DNA of 55,887 bases from Planctomyces sp. SH-PL62 (GCA_945893045.1 CAMDEA010000032.1:1-55887), one strand, 5' to 3'. Shown: positions 1 to 8,704, counted from the stretch's first letter. The notes: generated from the letters alone by a model not told the origin. Translations and numbers: made by a program.

Positions 1-1
1 G

Positions 2-3000
2 GCGAAGCATCAGCACGATCCGCGCGTCACGTTGAACTCGGTCGTGCGCGGCGACGTCTGCGACGCGATCAAGCAAGTCGAGGATGCCGACATCCAGCAG
101 TCGCTCAGTTCGTGGCCGTCGAGCGGGCCGGTGCTGATCGAAACGATTGACGAAACGATCGGCGAACCGGAGCAGCCCAAGTCGCGGTACACCTGGGTCA
201 GTGAAGTCGGCAAAGGAGGACTCGGCAAGGTTTGGTTGGCGCGGGACAACGATCTGGCTCGCGAGGTCGCGCTCAAGGAAGTGAAGCCCGGCTCGGCCTC
301 GACCGAAGCGGTGCGGCGGCTGATCAAAGAGGCGCAGATCACCGGACAACTCCAACATCCCAACATCGTGCCGGTCTACGAAGTGAATCGCGGCGGCCGG
401 CCGTTCTACACGATGAAGCTGGTCAAAGGCGAAACGCTCTCGAAAGCGATCCGCCGGCATCACGAACAGTTGCGAGCCGGCCGCGAAGACCCGCTGTCGC
501 TGCCTCGGCTGTTGAACGTCTTCGTGAATGTGTGCGAGGCGTTGGCCTACGCGCACTCGCGCGGCATCATTCACCGCGACTTGAAGCCGGAGAACATCGT
601 GCTGGGTGACTACGGCGAAGCGATCGTGCTCGACTGGGGCCTGGCCAAACAGATCGGCAGCGCGGACGAAGAGACCGCGCCGGTGGTGCTCACCGACGAT
701 GCTCAATCGCCGGCGACGCGCCTGGGAGCCACTCCCGGCACGCCTGCGTACATGTCCCCCGAACAAGCCGCCGGCCGAGTAGACCTGCTCGACCACCGCA
801 CCGACATCTACGGCCTGGGCACCATCCTCTTTGAAATCCTGACGGGCCAAGCCCCGCATTCCTCTGCGAGCTCCGCGCCTCTGCGTGAGAACTCTTTTCA
901 CGCAGAGGCGCAAAGCTCGCAGAGTCCAGAAAACCAAGATGGAGCGGAGCACTCAAAAGCCAACGAACCCCGTTTGGTTTCACCACTGGCCGCGCTGCTG
1001 CAGCGCATCAGCGAATCCCCCGCGCCGCGAGCGCGCGACCTCGACGCGACGATCTCGCGAGAACTCGATGCGATCTGCGCCACCGCGATGTCCAAGAAGC
1101 GGGACGAGCGTTACCTCGACGCGAAAGCCTTGGCCGCCGACGTCAAGCGGTCTCTGGCCCATCAACCAGTCTCCGTCTATCGCACCACCCCGTGGGAACG
1201 CCTCCGCCTCTGGCGTCGCCGCAACCCCGCCGTGGCCGCGCTGAGCTTGTTCCTCATCGTGTCTCTGCTGACCGGAATCTCCGTGTCGTCCTTCTTCGCA
1301 ACTCAATCCGCTGGGCGAAATCGCGAGCTACAGAAGGAAACAGCCCGCGCGAACAATAAGACGATCGAAGCCCAGACCAAGACCAAAGAGGCACTGGCCA
1401 ATGCCAAGAAGATGCAAATTGAAAAGGATCGGGCGGATGTGAAGGCGGACGAGGCGCGACGAGGCTTGTACTTCTCACAGATGAATCTCGCCCAGGCAGC
1501 ATGGGAAGATTCACGAGTCGGCAGGGTCATCGAACTCCTTAGACAGCAGGAGCCACAAGCTGGCCAGCACGACGAGCGCGGCTTCGAGTGGTATTACTGG
1601 AACCGCTTGGCCCATTCCTACAAGCTGAATCTCCAAGGGCAAATCGACGGGGTAAATGGCGTGGCTTTCAGCCCGGACGGGCGGCGGCTGGCGTCAGGAG
1701 ACGATGGTGGGAAAGTGAAGGTGTGGGACACCACGAGCGGAGCGGAGTCGCTCACGTTGGAGGCGCACACCGCCGGGGTCACTCACACGGTCAGGAGCGT
1801 GGCGTTCAGCCCGGACGGGAAACGGCTGGCGTCAGGAGACGATGGTGGGACAGTGAGAGTGTGGGACGCCACGAGCGGAGCGGAGTCGCTCACGTTGATA
1901 GGGCACACCGCCGGGGCCACTAGCGTGGCGTTCAGCCCGGACGGGAAATGGCTGGCGTCGGCAAGCCGCGATGGGACGGTGAAGGTGTGGGACGCCACGA
2001 GCGGAGTGGAGTCACTCACGTTGAAAGGCCACATCGGAGTTGTCAAGAGCGTGGCGTTTAGCCCGGACGGGAAACGACTGGCGTCGGCCAGCGACGATCA
2101 GACGGTGAAGGTGTGGAACGCCACGAGCGGAGCGGAGTCACTCACGTTGAAAGGCCACACCGACGGGGTCAATAGCGTGGCGTTCAGCCCGGACGGGAAA
2201 CGACTGGCGGCTGCCAGCAACGATGGGACGGTGAAGGTGTGGGACGCCACGAGTGGAGCGGAGTCACTCACGTTGAAAGGCCACATCAGAGTTGTCAAGA
2301 GCGTGGCGTTCAGCCCGGACGGGAAACGACTGGCGTCGGCTGGCTGGGATGGGACGGTGAAGGTGTGGGACGCCACGAGCGGAGCGGAGTCACTCACGTT
2401 GAAAGGCCACACCTACGGTGTCAATAGCGTGGCGTTCAGCCCGGACGGGAAACGACTGGCGTCGGCCGGCGACGATCTGACTCAGACGGTGAAAGTGTGG
2501 GACGCGACGAGCGGTCAGGAGACGCTCACCTTGAAAGGGGACGCCCACTGGTTCAGTGTGGCGTTTAGCCAGGACGGGAAACGGCTGGCGGCGGCCGGTA
2601 ATCAGACAGTGACGGTGTGGGACGCTCGTCCGTGGACGGCGGAACTGCGGGCCGAGCGGGAGATGTTGAGTCTGCTGCGGTTCCTCTGCGCGAATCCCAT
2701 TGAGAAAGAAACGTTGGTCCAGAGGATTCGTGAAGACGAAACGATTTCAGATGTCGTTCGGCAGCGGGCACTCGAAATCGCGGAGACATACTGGCAGCGT
2801 GCGTTGCGGCAATGGGTCAACCTACCCGTCTATCTCACCGCTCAACGGAAGGAGCGAAACCTTCTCCGGAACGGATCGTTCGACGTCCCGAGGACGGACA
2901 AGAATTGGACGGCTAAGTCGTACCGACAGAACCAACGAGTCATCTCGATCCAGAGCGAAACCGTACGTGACCGAAAGCACGCGGCTCAGTTTGCCATCAC

Positions 3001-3334
3001 CGACGCTGACGACGCCGAGTACACACAAACGGTGTCGATTGAACCGAACACCGAATACCTCTTCAGTGGCTGGATCAAAACGAAAGACGTGGCCATCGTC
3101 CAAGACGGCGGCAAAATGGGAGCCAGTCTCTCGATTTCCGGCACCTCCGAGGCGAGCCGTTCCCTCGTCGGCACCGAGGATTGGACCTACGCGACTCTGC
3201 TCTTCAACTCGGGCGACCGCACCGAGGTCGAACTGGGACCACGCTTGGGACACAACGGAAGCACCTGCACCGGAACCGCCTGGTTCGACGATCTCTGCCT
3301 GATCGAAATCACCGACTCGGCAGTCGCGAAATAG
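2..3334 (+). CDS. Ser/Thr protein kinase fused to WD40 repeats, 5' truncated by window edge
   Basis: Membrane-spanning Hanks-type kinase with a C-terminal beta-propeller. The reading frame is open from base 2, so the true start lies upstream. Visible kinase motifs are a Gly-rich loop (GKGGLG), VALKEV lysine (near base 275), HRDLKPEN (near 572), DWGLAK in place of DFG, GTPAYMSPEQ and DIYGLG. One hydrophobic segment follows at about 1228-1300, then a Lys/Ala-rich coiled coil, then eight WD40 units (about 1660-2625) each carrying a VAFSPDGKRLAS-type strand. The last 170 residues hold NLLRNGSFD, resembling a carbohydrate-binding-like jelly-roll domain (inferred). A hairpin element is inserted in frame between the kinase subdomains (862-924). 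Trp in DFG is frequent in planctomycete kinases; substrate and signal are unknown. Confidence 0.93.
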   Translation, partial: AKHQHDPRVTLNSVVRGDVCDAIKQVEDADIQQSLSSWPSSGPVLIETIDETIGEPEQPKSRYTWVSEVGKGGLGKVWLARDNDLAREVALKEVKPGSASTEAVRRLIKEAQITGQLQHPNIVPVYEVNRGGRPFYTMKLVKGETLSKAIRRHHEQLRAGREDPLSLPRLLNVFVNVCEALAYAHSRGIIHRDLKPENIVLGDYGEAIVLDWGLAKQIGSADEETAPVVLTDDAQSPATRLGATPGTPAYMSPEQAAGRVDLLDHRTDIYGLGTILFEILTGQAPHSSASSAPLRENSFHAEAQSSQSPENQDGAEHSKANEPRLVSPLAALLQRISESPAPRARDLDATISRELDAICATAMSKKRDERYLDAKALAADVKRSLAHQPVSVYRTTPWERLRLWRRRNPAVAALSLFLIVSLLTGISVSSFFATQSAGRNRELQKETARANNKTIEAQTKTKEALANAKKMQIEKDRADVKADEARRGLYFSQMNLAQAAWEDSRVGRVIELLRQQEPQAGQHDERGFEWYYWNRLAHSYKLNLQGQIDGVNGVAFSPDGRRLASGDDGGKVKVWDTTSGAESLTLEAHTAGVTHTVRSVAFSPDGKRLASGDDGGTVRVWDATSGAESLTLIGHTAGATSVAFSPDGKWLASASRDGTVKVWDATSGVESLTLKGHIGVVKSVAFSPDGKRLASASDDQTVKVWNATSGAESLTLKGHTDGVNSVAFSPDGKRLAAASNDGTVKVWDATSGAESLTLKGHIRVVKSVAFSPDGKRLASAGWDGTVKVWDATSGAESLTLKGHTYGVNSVAFSPDGKRLASAGDDLTQTVKVWDATSGQETLTLKGDAHWFSVAFSQDGKRLAAAGNQTVTVWDARPWTAELRAEREMLSLLRFLCANPIEKETLVQRIREDETISDVVRQRALEIAETYWQRALRQWVNLPVYLTAQRKERNLLRNGSFDVPRTDKNWTAKSYRQNQRVISIQSETVRDRKHAAQFAITDADDAEYTQTVSIEPNTEYLFSGWIKTKDVAIVQDGGKMGASLSISGTSEASRSLVGTEDWTYATLLFNSGDRTEVELGPRLGHNGSTCTGTAWFDDLCLIEITDSAVAK
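862..924. repeat. Palindromic element inserted in frame in kinase gene
   Basis: Inverted repeat with 27-nt arms at 862-888 and 898-924, 25 of 27 positions complementary, and a 9-nt loop. It is rich in CTCTGCG. It encodes a low-complexity stretch after GQAPH in the kinase, between DIYGLGTILFEILTG and the final helices, where kinases of this type usually continue directly. The length (with flanks) keeps the frame open. Confidence 0.85.
1660..2625 (+). repeat. Eight tandem WD40-encoding repeats, about 126 bp each
   Basis: Consecutive units share long identical DNA stretches such as gtggcgttcagcccggac and ctcacgttgaaaggccac. Central units differ at few bases, mainly in the inter-strand loop codons. 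This indicates recent duplication or gene conversion rather than old divergence. Confidence 0.9.
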
Positions 3335-3338
3335 CCCC

Positions 3339-3435
3339 GGGTCTGGCACTTCAGAATTCAGAATTGGCCGAGCGCGACGCGGAACTCGGAGAAAACTCCG
3401 CATCGGCCAATTGTGAATTGTGAAGTGCCTGACCC
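3339..3435. repeat. Class B long palindrome, GGGTC-bounded (97 nt)
   Basis: Arms at 3339-3371 and 3403-3435 match at 30 of 33 positions when one is reverse-complemented; the loop is 31 nt. The arm has an AT-rich middle (cagaattcagaattgg). It lies 4 bases after the kinase stop codon and 5 bases before the 3' end of the convergent gene, so it may also act as a transcription end for both. Confidence 0.85.
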
Positions 3436-3440
3436 CTGCC

Positions 3441-3968
3441 TCAAGCGGTCACGCCCATCTCTGCGTTTGCGGCTGTGCCGGAATCCGGAATCGTCAAGGG
3501 TTTCGGACGCAACATGGTCAGGCCGCATTGATGAAGCAGAGAACGACCGGCCATCAGGACGCAGAGGCCGAGCAGAATTCCGCCGGCCGAGACCGCGAGG
3601 CACACGCCCAGGTCGGTGATTTGGGAGGGGTTGCGAATCAGAGTTTCCAAGGCATTGATGCGTCTGCCATAACGACCGCCCATTTTCGGAAAGACGTTCG
3701 ACGCCTGGGCCGAGTGTTGTGATTCGGGCAGCATGGCATTCAGCTCAACGATGGCGGCGATTCCCACCAGCATCGCAATCAGCGTCACGACCCAACCGGC
3801 TTTGGTCAGGCGAGCTGGCTCATTCCAAAAGGTGCTCTGCCGCCGGCCTGGATGAACGTCGTCGGCCAATTTCGGTTGTCGGACGTTCTGCCGGCAAGCA
3901 GGGCACTGGCCCTCCGGAGATGGCAAAACGGTGGTGTCACAATGCGGGCAAGTGATGATGTCGGACAT
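3441..3968 (-). CDS. Zinc-ribbon membrane protein, hypothetical
   Basis: 175-residue protein of unknown function. The start at 3968 is chosen because AAGGAG sits 8 bases upstream; the frame is open further upstream but without a ribosome site. The N-terminus has two CPxC knuckles (CPHC and CPAC, about residues 7-23), a probable zinc ribbon. Two hydrophobic segments follow (AGWVVTLIAMLVGIAAIV and VCLAVSAGGILLGLCVL), predicting a two-pass membrane protein with the zinc ribbon in the cytoplasm. Such zinc-ribbon plus TM proteins are common in planctomycetes. It converges with the kinase gene. Confidence 0.7.
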   Translation of the reverse strand: MSDIITCPHCDTTVLPSPEGQCPACRQNVRQPKLADDVHPGRRQSTFWNEPARLTKAGWVVTLIAMLVGIAAIVELNAMLPESQHSAQASNVFPKMGGRYGRRINALETLIRNPSQITDLGVCLAVSAGGILLGLCVLMAGRSLLHQCGLTMLRPKPLTIPDSGTAANAEMGVTA

Positions 3969-4150
3969 GAGCGTAACTCCTTGGATGGATGGTGGTCGTG
4001 GTCGCGGCAGGTTTCGGCGCTGGACGAATCCAGAGCGTGCTGCCTCTCCAAGAGCGAGAGCGCCATGCTCGACCGGACACGACTTCTGGTGCTGAGCCAC
4101 AGAAAGTTTGTCCGGTCGGAATGCTCATCAGCGTTGATTGAAGACGAGTG

Positions 4151-4203
4151 GTAGCCGCGTTCGCCAGAACGCGGATGGCCCACACTCTGGCGAGTGCGGC
4201 TAC
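4151..4203. repeat. Class A REP-like inverted hairpin pair
   Basis: Left unit: GTAG head, stem CCGCGTTC/GAACGCGG, loop gcca (4151-4174). Right unit on the opposite strand: GTAG head, stem CCGCACTC/GAGTGTGG, loop gcca (4203-4180). The two stems differ by paired changes that largely keep each hairpin intact. Confidence 0.8.
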
Positions 4204-4235
4204 GGGGAAGTTTTCCGTTGCCGTTCGCCCAACAG

Positions 4236-4266
4236 CATCTCGGTCACCGTTTCGGTGGCCGAGATG
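4236..4266 (+). other. Stem-loop in leader of secreted Pro-rich protein gene
   Basis: catctcggtcacc (4236-4248) pairs with ggtggccgagatg (4254-4266) at 12 of 13 positions around a 5-nt loop, followed by ttttcg. It lies about 155 bases upstream of the gene start, so it could be a terminator or attenuator-like leader structure. Function is inferred only from shape. Confidence 0.45.
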
Positions 4267-4421
4267 TTTTCGTTGGCAGACTGGTTTGGGCTTCGGCACC
4301 TCGACAGAAGAATTATGGATTTGCATGTCCGGTTGGCAGGTTGCTCTTCGCTTTTGAACGTGAAGCCAGGCGACATCGCTGTGATGCCTGGCACTCCAAA
4401 ACTTTCACGAAAGGGCGAATC

Positions 4422-5696
4422 ATGAATCTCTACTGGAAAACTCGTTTGACTCAGGTCTTGTCTGTGGCCACCGCGCTGAGCATCGCCACGTCCGCTTCCG
4501 CAGGAGGACCGTTCGACAAGCACGTTCCCAATGTCAATCCTCCGAAGTTCCACGCTCCAAAGATCAATCCTCCGAAGACCCATGTGCCAAGTCCGCCGAA
4601 GATCCACGCTCCGCACATTCACAACGTCGAACGGCCCCATCGGCCGAATGTCACGATGTCAAAACCTCCGAAGGTCGAGCCTCCGAAAATTTACCCCCCG
4701 ACAATTCCCAAGCAGCACACGCCGTCTCATTCCCGGGTGCCCGTGACCGCGTCGAAAGCCCCTAACAACTTAACGCGACTTCCCGGAACACCGCACACCC
4801 CTGTGATCAAGTCGCCCAGTGGTCGTGGCCTTCCCGTGGTCAACATCCCGACGGCTTCAAAGCATTCACAATTGACTCACGTGCCGGTCAAACTTCCGCA
4901 GACAATGAAAGTCCATTTGCCAAAACATCCACACCTCACGACGCCGAATTCGCCACCGTTCAAAGTGCCGAAACCCATTGGATCGACGCTCCCGGTTAAG
5001 GATGGTCCGAATCATCGGACACCGAGCAATTCGATTTCAAAGGCCCCAACTCCACCGACATCAAACTCGCTAACATCGAAAACAAAACACGCAGGTAGGT
5101 TGATAAACCGGGGGAGAAAGAACTTGCTCCCGACTCCACCGACATCGAACCTTCAAATTGGGACGCAGCCCGCGTTGCCGAATGGCCTGCCGCCGGCGAT
5201 CGGGCTGATCATCGCTGAAAACATCATCCAGGGCCTTGAGATGCTGGAACGCAACAACGGAGGAATTCAACAGGACATGCCAGCTCAGCTCTTCTCGAAC
5301 AACGGCGCTGAGAGATTTGCGGAGAGCTTCGCTGAGGAGACTCCGATCGCAAGTTACCCGGTGGGTCATCCCTTTCCGGCCGACGAGCCACTGCAATTTG
5401 AAATGGCGGATGAGGCCCCTGTTTTGGAGCAATACACGTACGTCTTTGTGAACACGACCGATGCTCGGGTGAGTTATTCGATTCACGGACAGAACACCGC
5501 TTGGGGCACATACCACTTGGAGCCTGGTAAACATCACGAATACACCGTGAAGCACGCCACGATGGAGGTGCGGCTCGACGTCAATCAGGAAGCAGCGTTC
5601 GAGGTGCCGGGTGAAGCGGCTTACGCTTTCATCGCTTCGGAGAGTGGACTGCAACTGGCCACCGTGGAAGACGAACAAGGCATCGACGAGCAATAA
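4422..5696 (+). CDS. Secreted Pro/His/Lys-rich repeat protein, hypothetical
   Basis: 424 residues. The frame opens earlier at 4194, but 4422 gives a clear signal peptide (MNLYWKTRLTQVLSVATALS, then SASA cleavage region). The mature N-terminal half is low complexity, with repeated PPK-(I/F)-H-(A/V)-P units alternating Pro, Lys and His, suggesting an extended basic wall- or polymer-binding segment. The C-terminal ~100 residues are folded-looking and end in an acidic tail; they include VFVNTTDARVSYSIHG and LEPGKHHEYTV. No known family is recognised. The His-rich repeats could bind metal (inference). A terminator-like hairpin follows. Confidence 0.75.
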   Translation: MNLYWKTRLTQVLSVATALSIATSASAGGPFDKHVPNVNPPKFHAPKINPPKTHVPSPPKIHAPHIHNVERPHRPNVTMSKPPKVEPPKIYPPTIPKQHTPSHSRVPVTASKAPNNLTRLPGTPHTPVIKSPSGRGLPVVNIPTASKHSQLTHVPVKLPQTMKVHLPKHPHLTTPNSPPFKVPKPIGSTLPVKDGPNHRTPSNSISKAPTPPTSNSLTSKTKHAGRLINRGRKNLLPTPPTSNLQIGTQPALPNGLPPAIGLIIAENIIQGLEMLERNNGGIQQDMPAQLFSNNGAERFAESFAEETPIASYPVGHPFPADEPLQFEMADEAPVLEQYTYVFVNTTDARVSYSIHGQNTAWGTYHLEPGKHHEYTVKHATMEVRLDVNQEAAFEVPGEAAYAFIASESGLQLATVEDEQGIDEQ

Positions 5697-5721
5697 TCGT
5701 TGACACTCCGAGCCAGACCAG

Positions 5722-5759
5722 CGGCGGCACCCAGAAATCGTTGCCGCCGTTTTCGTTTT
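5722..5759 (+). terminator. Rho-independent terminator
   Basis: Stem cggcggca (5722-5729) and tgccgccg (5742-5749) with a 12-nt loop, followed by ttttcgtttt. It lies 25 bases after the stop codon of the Pro-rich secreted protein. Confidence 0.8.
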
Positions 5760-5835
5760 CCGTCACGCAGTTCACAAATGAAATGGTAAGAAAAAGGCGG
5801 GCAATTCCTTGAGCCCTTTGACCGAGCCTAGTTAG

Positions 5836-6000
5836 GTGATCGGCACGGCCAGCTACATTTGTCCCGAACAAGTATCGGGCAAGCAGGACCAACTCGGCCC
5901 GGCCAGTAGACGCTCACGTTGAAAAGGACACACCGGCTCGGTCGAAAGCACGGCATTTAGCGCCGACAGGAAACGGCTGGCGTCGTCAAGGCGGAGAATT
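5836..6000 (+). pseudogene. Fossil fragments of a kinase-WD40 gene
   Basis: Bases 5842-5890 read GTASYICPEQVSGKQ, matching the activation segment GTPAYMSPEQAAG of the first gene. After a stop, 5913-5981 reads LTLK, a one-base frameshift, then GHTGSVESTAFSADRKRLAS, a WD40 unit very close to those at 1660-2625. A further piece near 6058-6078 (SYWNRLTS) recalls the YYWNRLAHS of the same gene. Kinase and WD40 parts are joined directly, so several hundred codons were lost. The rest of 5697-6275 has no supported gene. Confidence 0.7.
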
Positions 6001-6275
6001 CCACTCAGTGACTCATCGCCCCGCCACGGATCGGCTGCGTCGTCCTCGTTTGCTCATTCTTACTGGAACCGTCTGACTTCCAGTCCAACGCACCAGCGTG
6101 TTGTGTTAGTGCGTCGGCGCGATTTTCCAGTTTGCAACATTAGCCGGCCGTGTGAATTGTCGTTCGGCGAATTGAAAAAATCGCGTGAAGAGATTCTCAT
6201 GGCTGCGAAGGATTCCTCTACCGCCCTCAAATTCCCGCCTTGGATTTTCCTTCCTGACTTGGATTGGCTTAGACA

Positions 6276-7490
6276 ATGTCGCAAGAACGCATCGGACTGT
6301 GGTTGATTGGAGCTTGGGGCGGCGTCTCGACGACCGCCGCCGTGGGCCTCGCTGGATTGCAGGCGGGAGTCGCTCCCGAAACGGCGCTGGTCACCTCGCT
6401 GCCGAAGTTCGCTCGACTAAAGCTGGCCGACTGGTCGCAGTTCGTGATCGGCGGCCATGAAATCCGCGAGACAAACTACGCCGCCGAGGCGGAAGTGCTC
6501 TACCAGAACTCGCGCGTTTTTGACCGCGATCTGCTCAACGCCGTCGCGTCTCGATTGGCCGAATGGGACAAGAACATTCGCCCTGGCACGCTGATCAACG
6601 TTGGATCGACCATCGAGAAGTTCGCTGGCCCAAAGACAGCGGCAACTCGCGGCGAGAAACCTGCTGCCGCGATCAAACGCATTCGCACCGACATCGAAGA
6701 GTTCAAGAAGGCGAACGACTGCGCCCACGTCATCGTCCTTTATTTGTCGTCCACCGAACCGCCGCTCGAATCGGATGCTTCTTCCTGGGATTGGGCCAAG
6801 CTGTCGGCCGCGTTGGCCAGCGGCGAGTCCTCGCCTGTTCCGGCCAGCACGATCTATGCGATTGCCGCGTTTGAGTTAGGTTGCTCGTTCGTGAACTTCA
6901 CGCCGTCCGTCGGCTCAAACTTGCCGGCCCTCGAAGAATTCGCATTGAAGCAAAAATGCTTGCACGTCGGCCGAGACGGCAAGACGGGCGAAACTCTGAT
7001 GAAAGCCGTGCTCGCTCCAATGTTCGCCGCTCGCAATCTGAAAGTGATGAGTTGGGTCGGCCACAACATCTTCGGCAACATGGACGGCAAGGTGCTCGAC
7101 GATCCGATCAACAAGGCGAACAAGGTGCGGTCGAAGGATCACTTGCTCACCGAGATCCTCGGCTACAAACCGCAAACGCTGGTGAGCATCGAATACATCG
7201 AGTCGATGGGTGATTGGAAAACCGCCTGGGACCACATCCACTTCGAGGGCTTCCTCGGCACGAAGATGTCGCTGCAATTCACTTGGCAAGGCTGCGACTC
7301 GCTGCTGGCCGCGCCGCTGGCGTTGGACTTGGTGCGGCTCACCGAACGCGAACATCGCCGAGGCAATGCTGGCGTCATGAATCATCTCGCCGCGTTCTTC
7401 AAAAGCCCGATGGGACCGCACGAACCGGAATTCGCAAAGCAATTTATCGTCCTCGAAAAATGGGCGGACGAAGTGGCGGCCCAGCCATGA
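6276..7490 (+). CDS. myo-inositol-3-phosphate synthase family protein
   Basis: 404 residues. The family converts glucose 6-phosphate to inositol 3-phosphate using NAD. Seen: N-terminal dinucleotide-binding loop GAWGGVSTT (residues 12-20), NVGST, NFTPSVGSN, GRDGKTGETLMKAVL (counterpart of the family's D-x-K-S-G-Q-T-K segment), and GHNIFGNMDGKVLDDP with NKANKVRSKD, the conserved catalytic-lysine region. Length fits the shorter bacterial/archaeal form. The stop codon overlaps the start of the following UbiA gene (ATGA), implying translational coupling. The same pairing occurs around ebo-type clusters, so the product may feed a prenylated or lipid-linked inositol compound rather than free inositol (inference). 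Confidence 0.85.
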   Translation: MSQERIGLWLIGAWGGVSTTAAVGLAGLQAGVAPETALVTSLPKFARLKLADWSQFVIGGHEIRETNYAAEAEVLYQNSRVFDRDLLNAVASRLAEWDKNIRPGTLINVGSTIEKFAGPKTAATRGEKPAAAIKRIRTDIEEFKKANDCAHVIVLYLSSTEPPLESDASSWDWAKLSAALASGESSPVPASTIYAIAAFELGCSFVNFTPSVGSNLPALEEFALKQKCLHVGRDGKTGETLMKAVLAPMFAARNLKVMSWVGHNIFGNMDGKVLDDPINKANKVRSKDHLLTEILGYKPQTLVSIEYIESMGDWKTAWDHIHFEGFLGTKMSLQFTWQGCDSLLAAPLALDLVRLTEREHRRGNAGVMNHLAAFFKSPMGPHEPEFAKQFIVLEKWADEVAAQP

Positions 7491-8401
7491 GTCCTCGCGT
7501 CTTCGCCTACTTACGATTGCTTCGCTTGCCGACGGTTTTCACCGCACTGGCCGATATTTTTCTTGGCTTCCTGCTAACGCATTCGGCGTTTACCGCCGAC
7601 GAGGGACCGAATCCGCTGCCCGCGTTCCTGCTGCTGTGTGCCGCTTCGGCCGGTTTGTATTTGTCGGGAATGGTCTTCAACGACTACTTCGACCGGTTGA
7701 TTGATGCCCAAGAACGTCCCGATCGTCCGATCCCTTCCGGAGCCATCTCGGCAGCGGTCGCACTTCGACTAGCTGGCGGATTGATGTTGGTGGGATTGAC
7801 CTGTGCTGCCATTGTCGGGCCACTCAGCATGGGCATCGCCGTTGCGGTGTGTGCGTTGGTTCTGGCCTATGACGGCGGCCTCAAGAAGACTTGGCTTGGC
7901 CCGTTGGTGATGGGAGCTTGTCGAAGCGGCAACGTGTTGCTGGGTGCGAGCGCCGTAGGTTCGCTTTTTGAATTTGTCTCCCTGTCGCGGTGGCCGATCG
8001 CTGTTAGCCTGGGGGTCTACATTGCCGGCGTGACTCTGTTCGCTCGGCAAGAAGCGACCACCAGCCGCCGAACCGCTCTGACGTGCGCCGCCGGGGTCAT
8101 CAATTCCGGAGTCGTCGGCTTGGCCATGTTCGTCAATACAAATGGGCTGCCGGAACTCCGTCTGCCGGCGTTGGGCATCTTGGCAATGATCTTGTTTACT
8201 CTGGATCGTCGCTTAGCGGTCGCCATTGCTCAGCCGAGTCCGCAGCATGTGCAATTAGCAGTGAAGGTCTTGTTGCTGTCGCTGGTAATGCTCGACGCGA
8301 CGCTGATCTACGCCTTCAACGGTCAGGTGGAATTGGCGATGGCGACGGTCGCTCTGTTGATCCCAGCGATCGGCCTCAGCCGGATGATCGCCATGACGTG
8401 A
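7487..8401 (+). CDS. UbiA-family prenyltransferase (EboC-like)
   Basis: 304 residues, integral membrane. Start at 7487 overlaps the preceding stop by 4 bases; the longer upstream frame is only the shadow of the upstream gene. The first Asp-rich motif is clear: NDYFDRLIDAQERPDRPIPSG (around residues 64-84 in two adjoining blocks). About eight hydrophobic segments follow. UbiA enzymes attach isoprenoid chains to aromatic, sugar or glycerol acceptors in the membrane. The second Asp-rich motif is weak, replaced by LFARQEAT, as in EboC-like members, so the acceptor is uncertain. Coupling to an inositol-phosphate synthase suggests an inositol-phosphate acceptor, which is inference. Confidence 0.85.
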   Translation: MSPRVFAYLRLLRLPTVFTALADIFLGFLLTHSAFTADEGPNPLPAFLLLCAASAGLYLSGMVFNDYFDRLIDAQERPDRPIPSGAISAAVALRLAGGLMLVGLTCAAIVGPLSMGIAVAVCALVLAYDGGLKKTWLGPLVMGACRSGNVLLGASAVGSLFEFVSLSRWPIAVSLGVYIAGVTLFARQEATTSRRTALTCAAGVINSGVVGLAMFVNTNGLPELRLPALGILAMILFTLDRRLAVAIAQPSPQHVQLAVKVLLLSLVMLDATLIYAFNGQVELAMATVALLIPAIGLSRMIAMT

Positions 8402-8425
8402 GTCGGCAGATTTGAGATTTGAAAC

Positions 8426-8704
8426 TCAGCCCGGCTTGCCGACCGGCTTGAACCCCATGTCGCGGAATTTTGCCGGCTCAATGGGCGAGGTCAATTTGAC
8501 GGTGACGATCTCCTCCCAGGGGATGATCGCCGTGCGGGCTCCCATCGTGTCGGGTCGGTCGCGTTCCAGGAGGACCGCGGAATCGGAGACTTGAAAGCTA
8601 CTGAAGGCGATCCCCTCATTGAGTGAAATCACGACGATCCCCTGTTTGGGAATCGAATCGGGCCAGCGCTGAAACAGATTTTTCCAGCAGAGGATTTTTT
8701 CCAT
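8426..8704 (-). CDS. Small hypothetical protein
   Basis: 92 residues; start at 8704 (MEKILCWKNLF) is preferred because the longer frame runs through the tRNA terminator upstream. The sequence has a beta-rich centre (GIVVISLNEGIAFSSFQV, AVLLERD, RTAIIPWEEIVTVKLTSP) suggestive of a small barrel-like fold. The IIPWEEIVTVKLTSP part resembles small planctomycetal proteins with an RNA-binding-barrel-like look, but no family is recognised. Convergent with the UbiA gene. Confidence 0.6.
   Translation of the reverse strand: MEKILCWKNLFQRWPDSIPKQGIVVISLNEGIAFSSFQVSDSAVLLERDRPDTMGARTAIIPWEEIVTVKLTSPIEPAKFRDMGFKPVGKPG

Noticed and set aside
1783..2412. Antisense frames through the WD40 repeats
   Set aside because: They mirror the repeated coding strand; composition follows the sense codons and no start or ribosome site supports them.
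3339..3435. Plain transcription terminator
   Set aside because: It is much longer than a terminator, lacks a T-run after the stem and fits the class B palindrome plan, though it may still end transcription.
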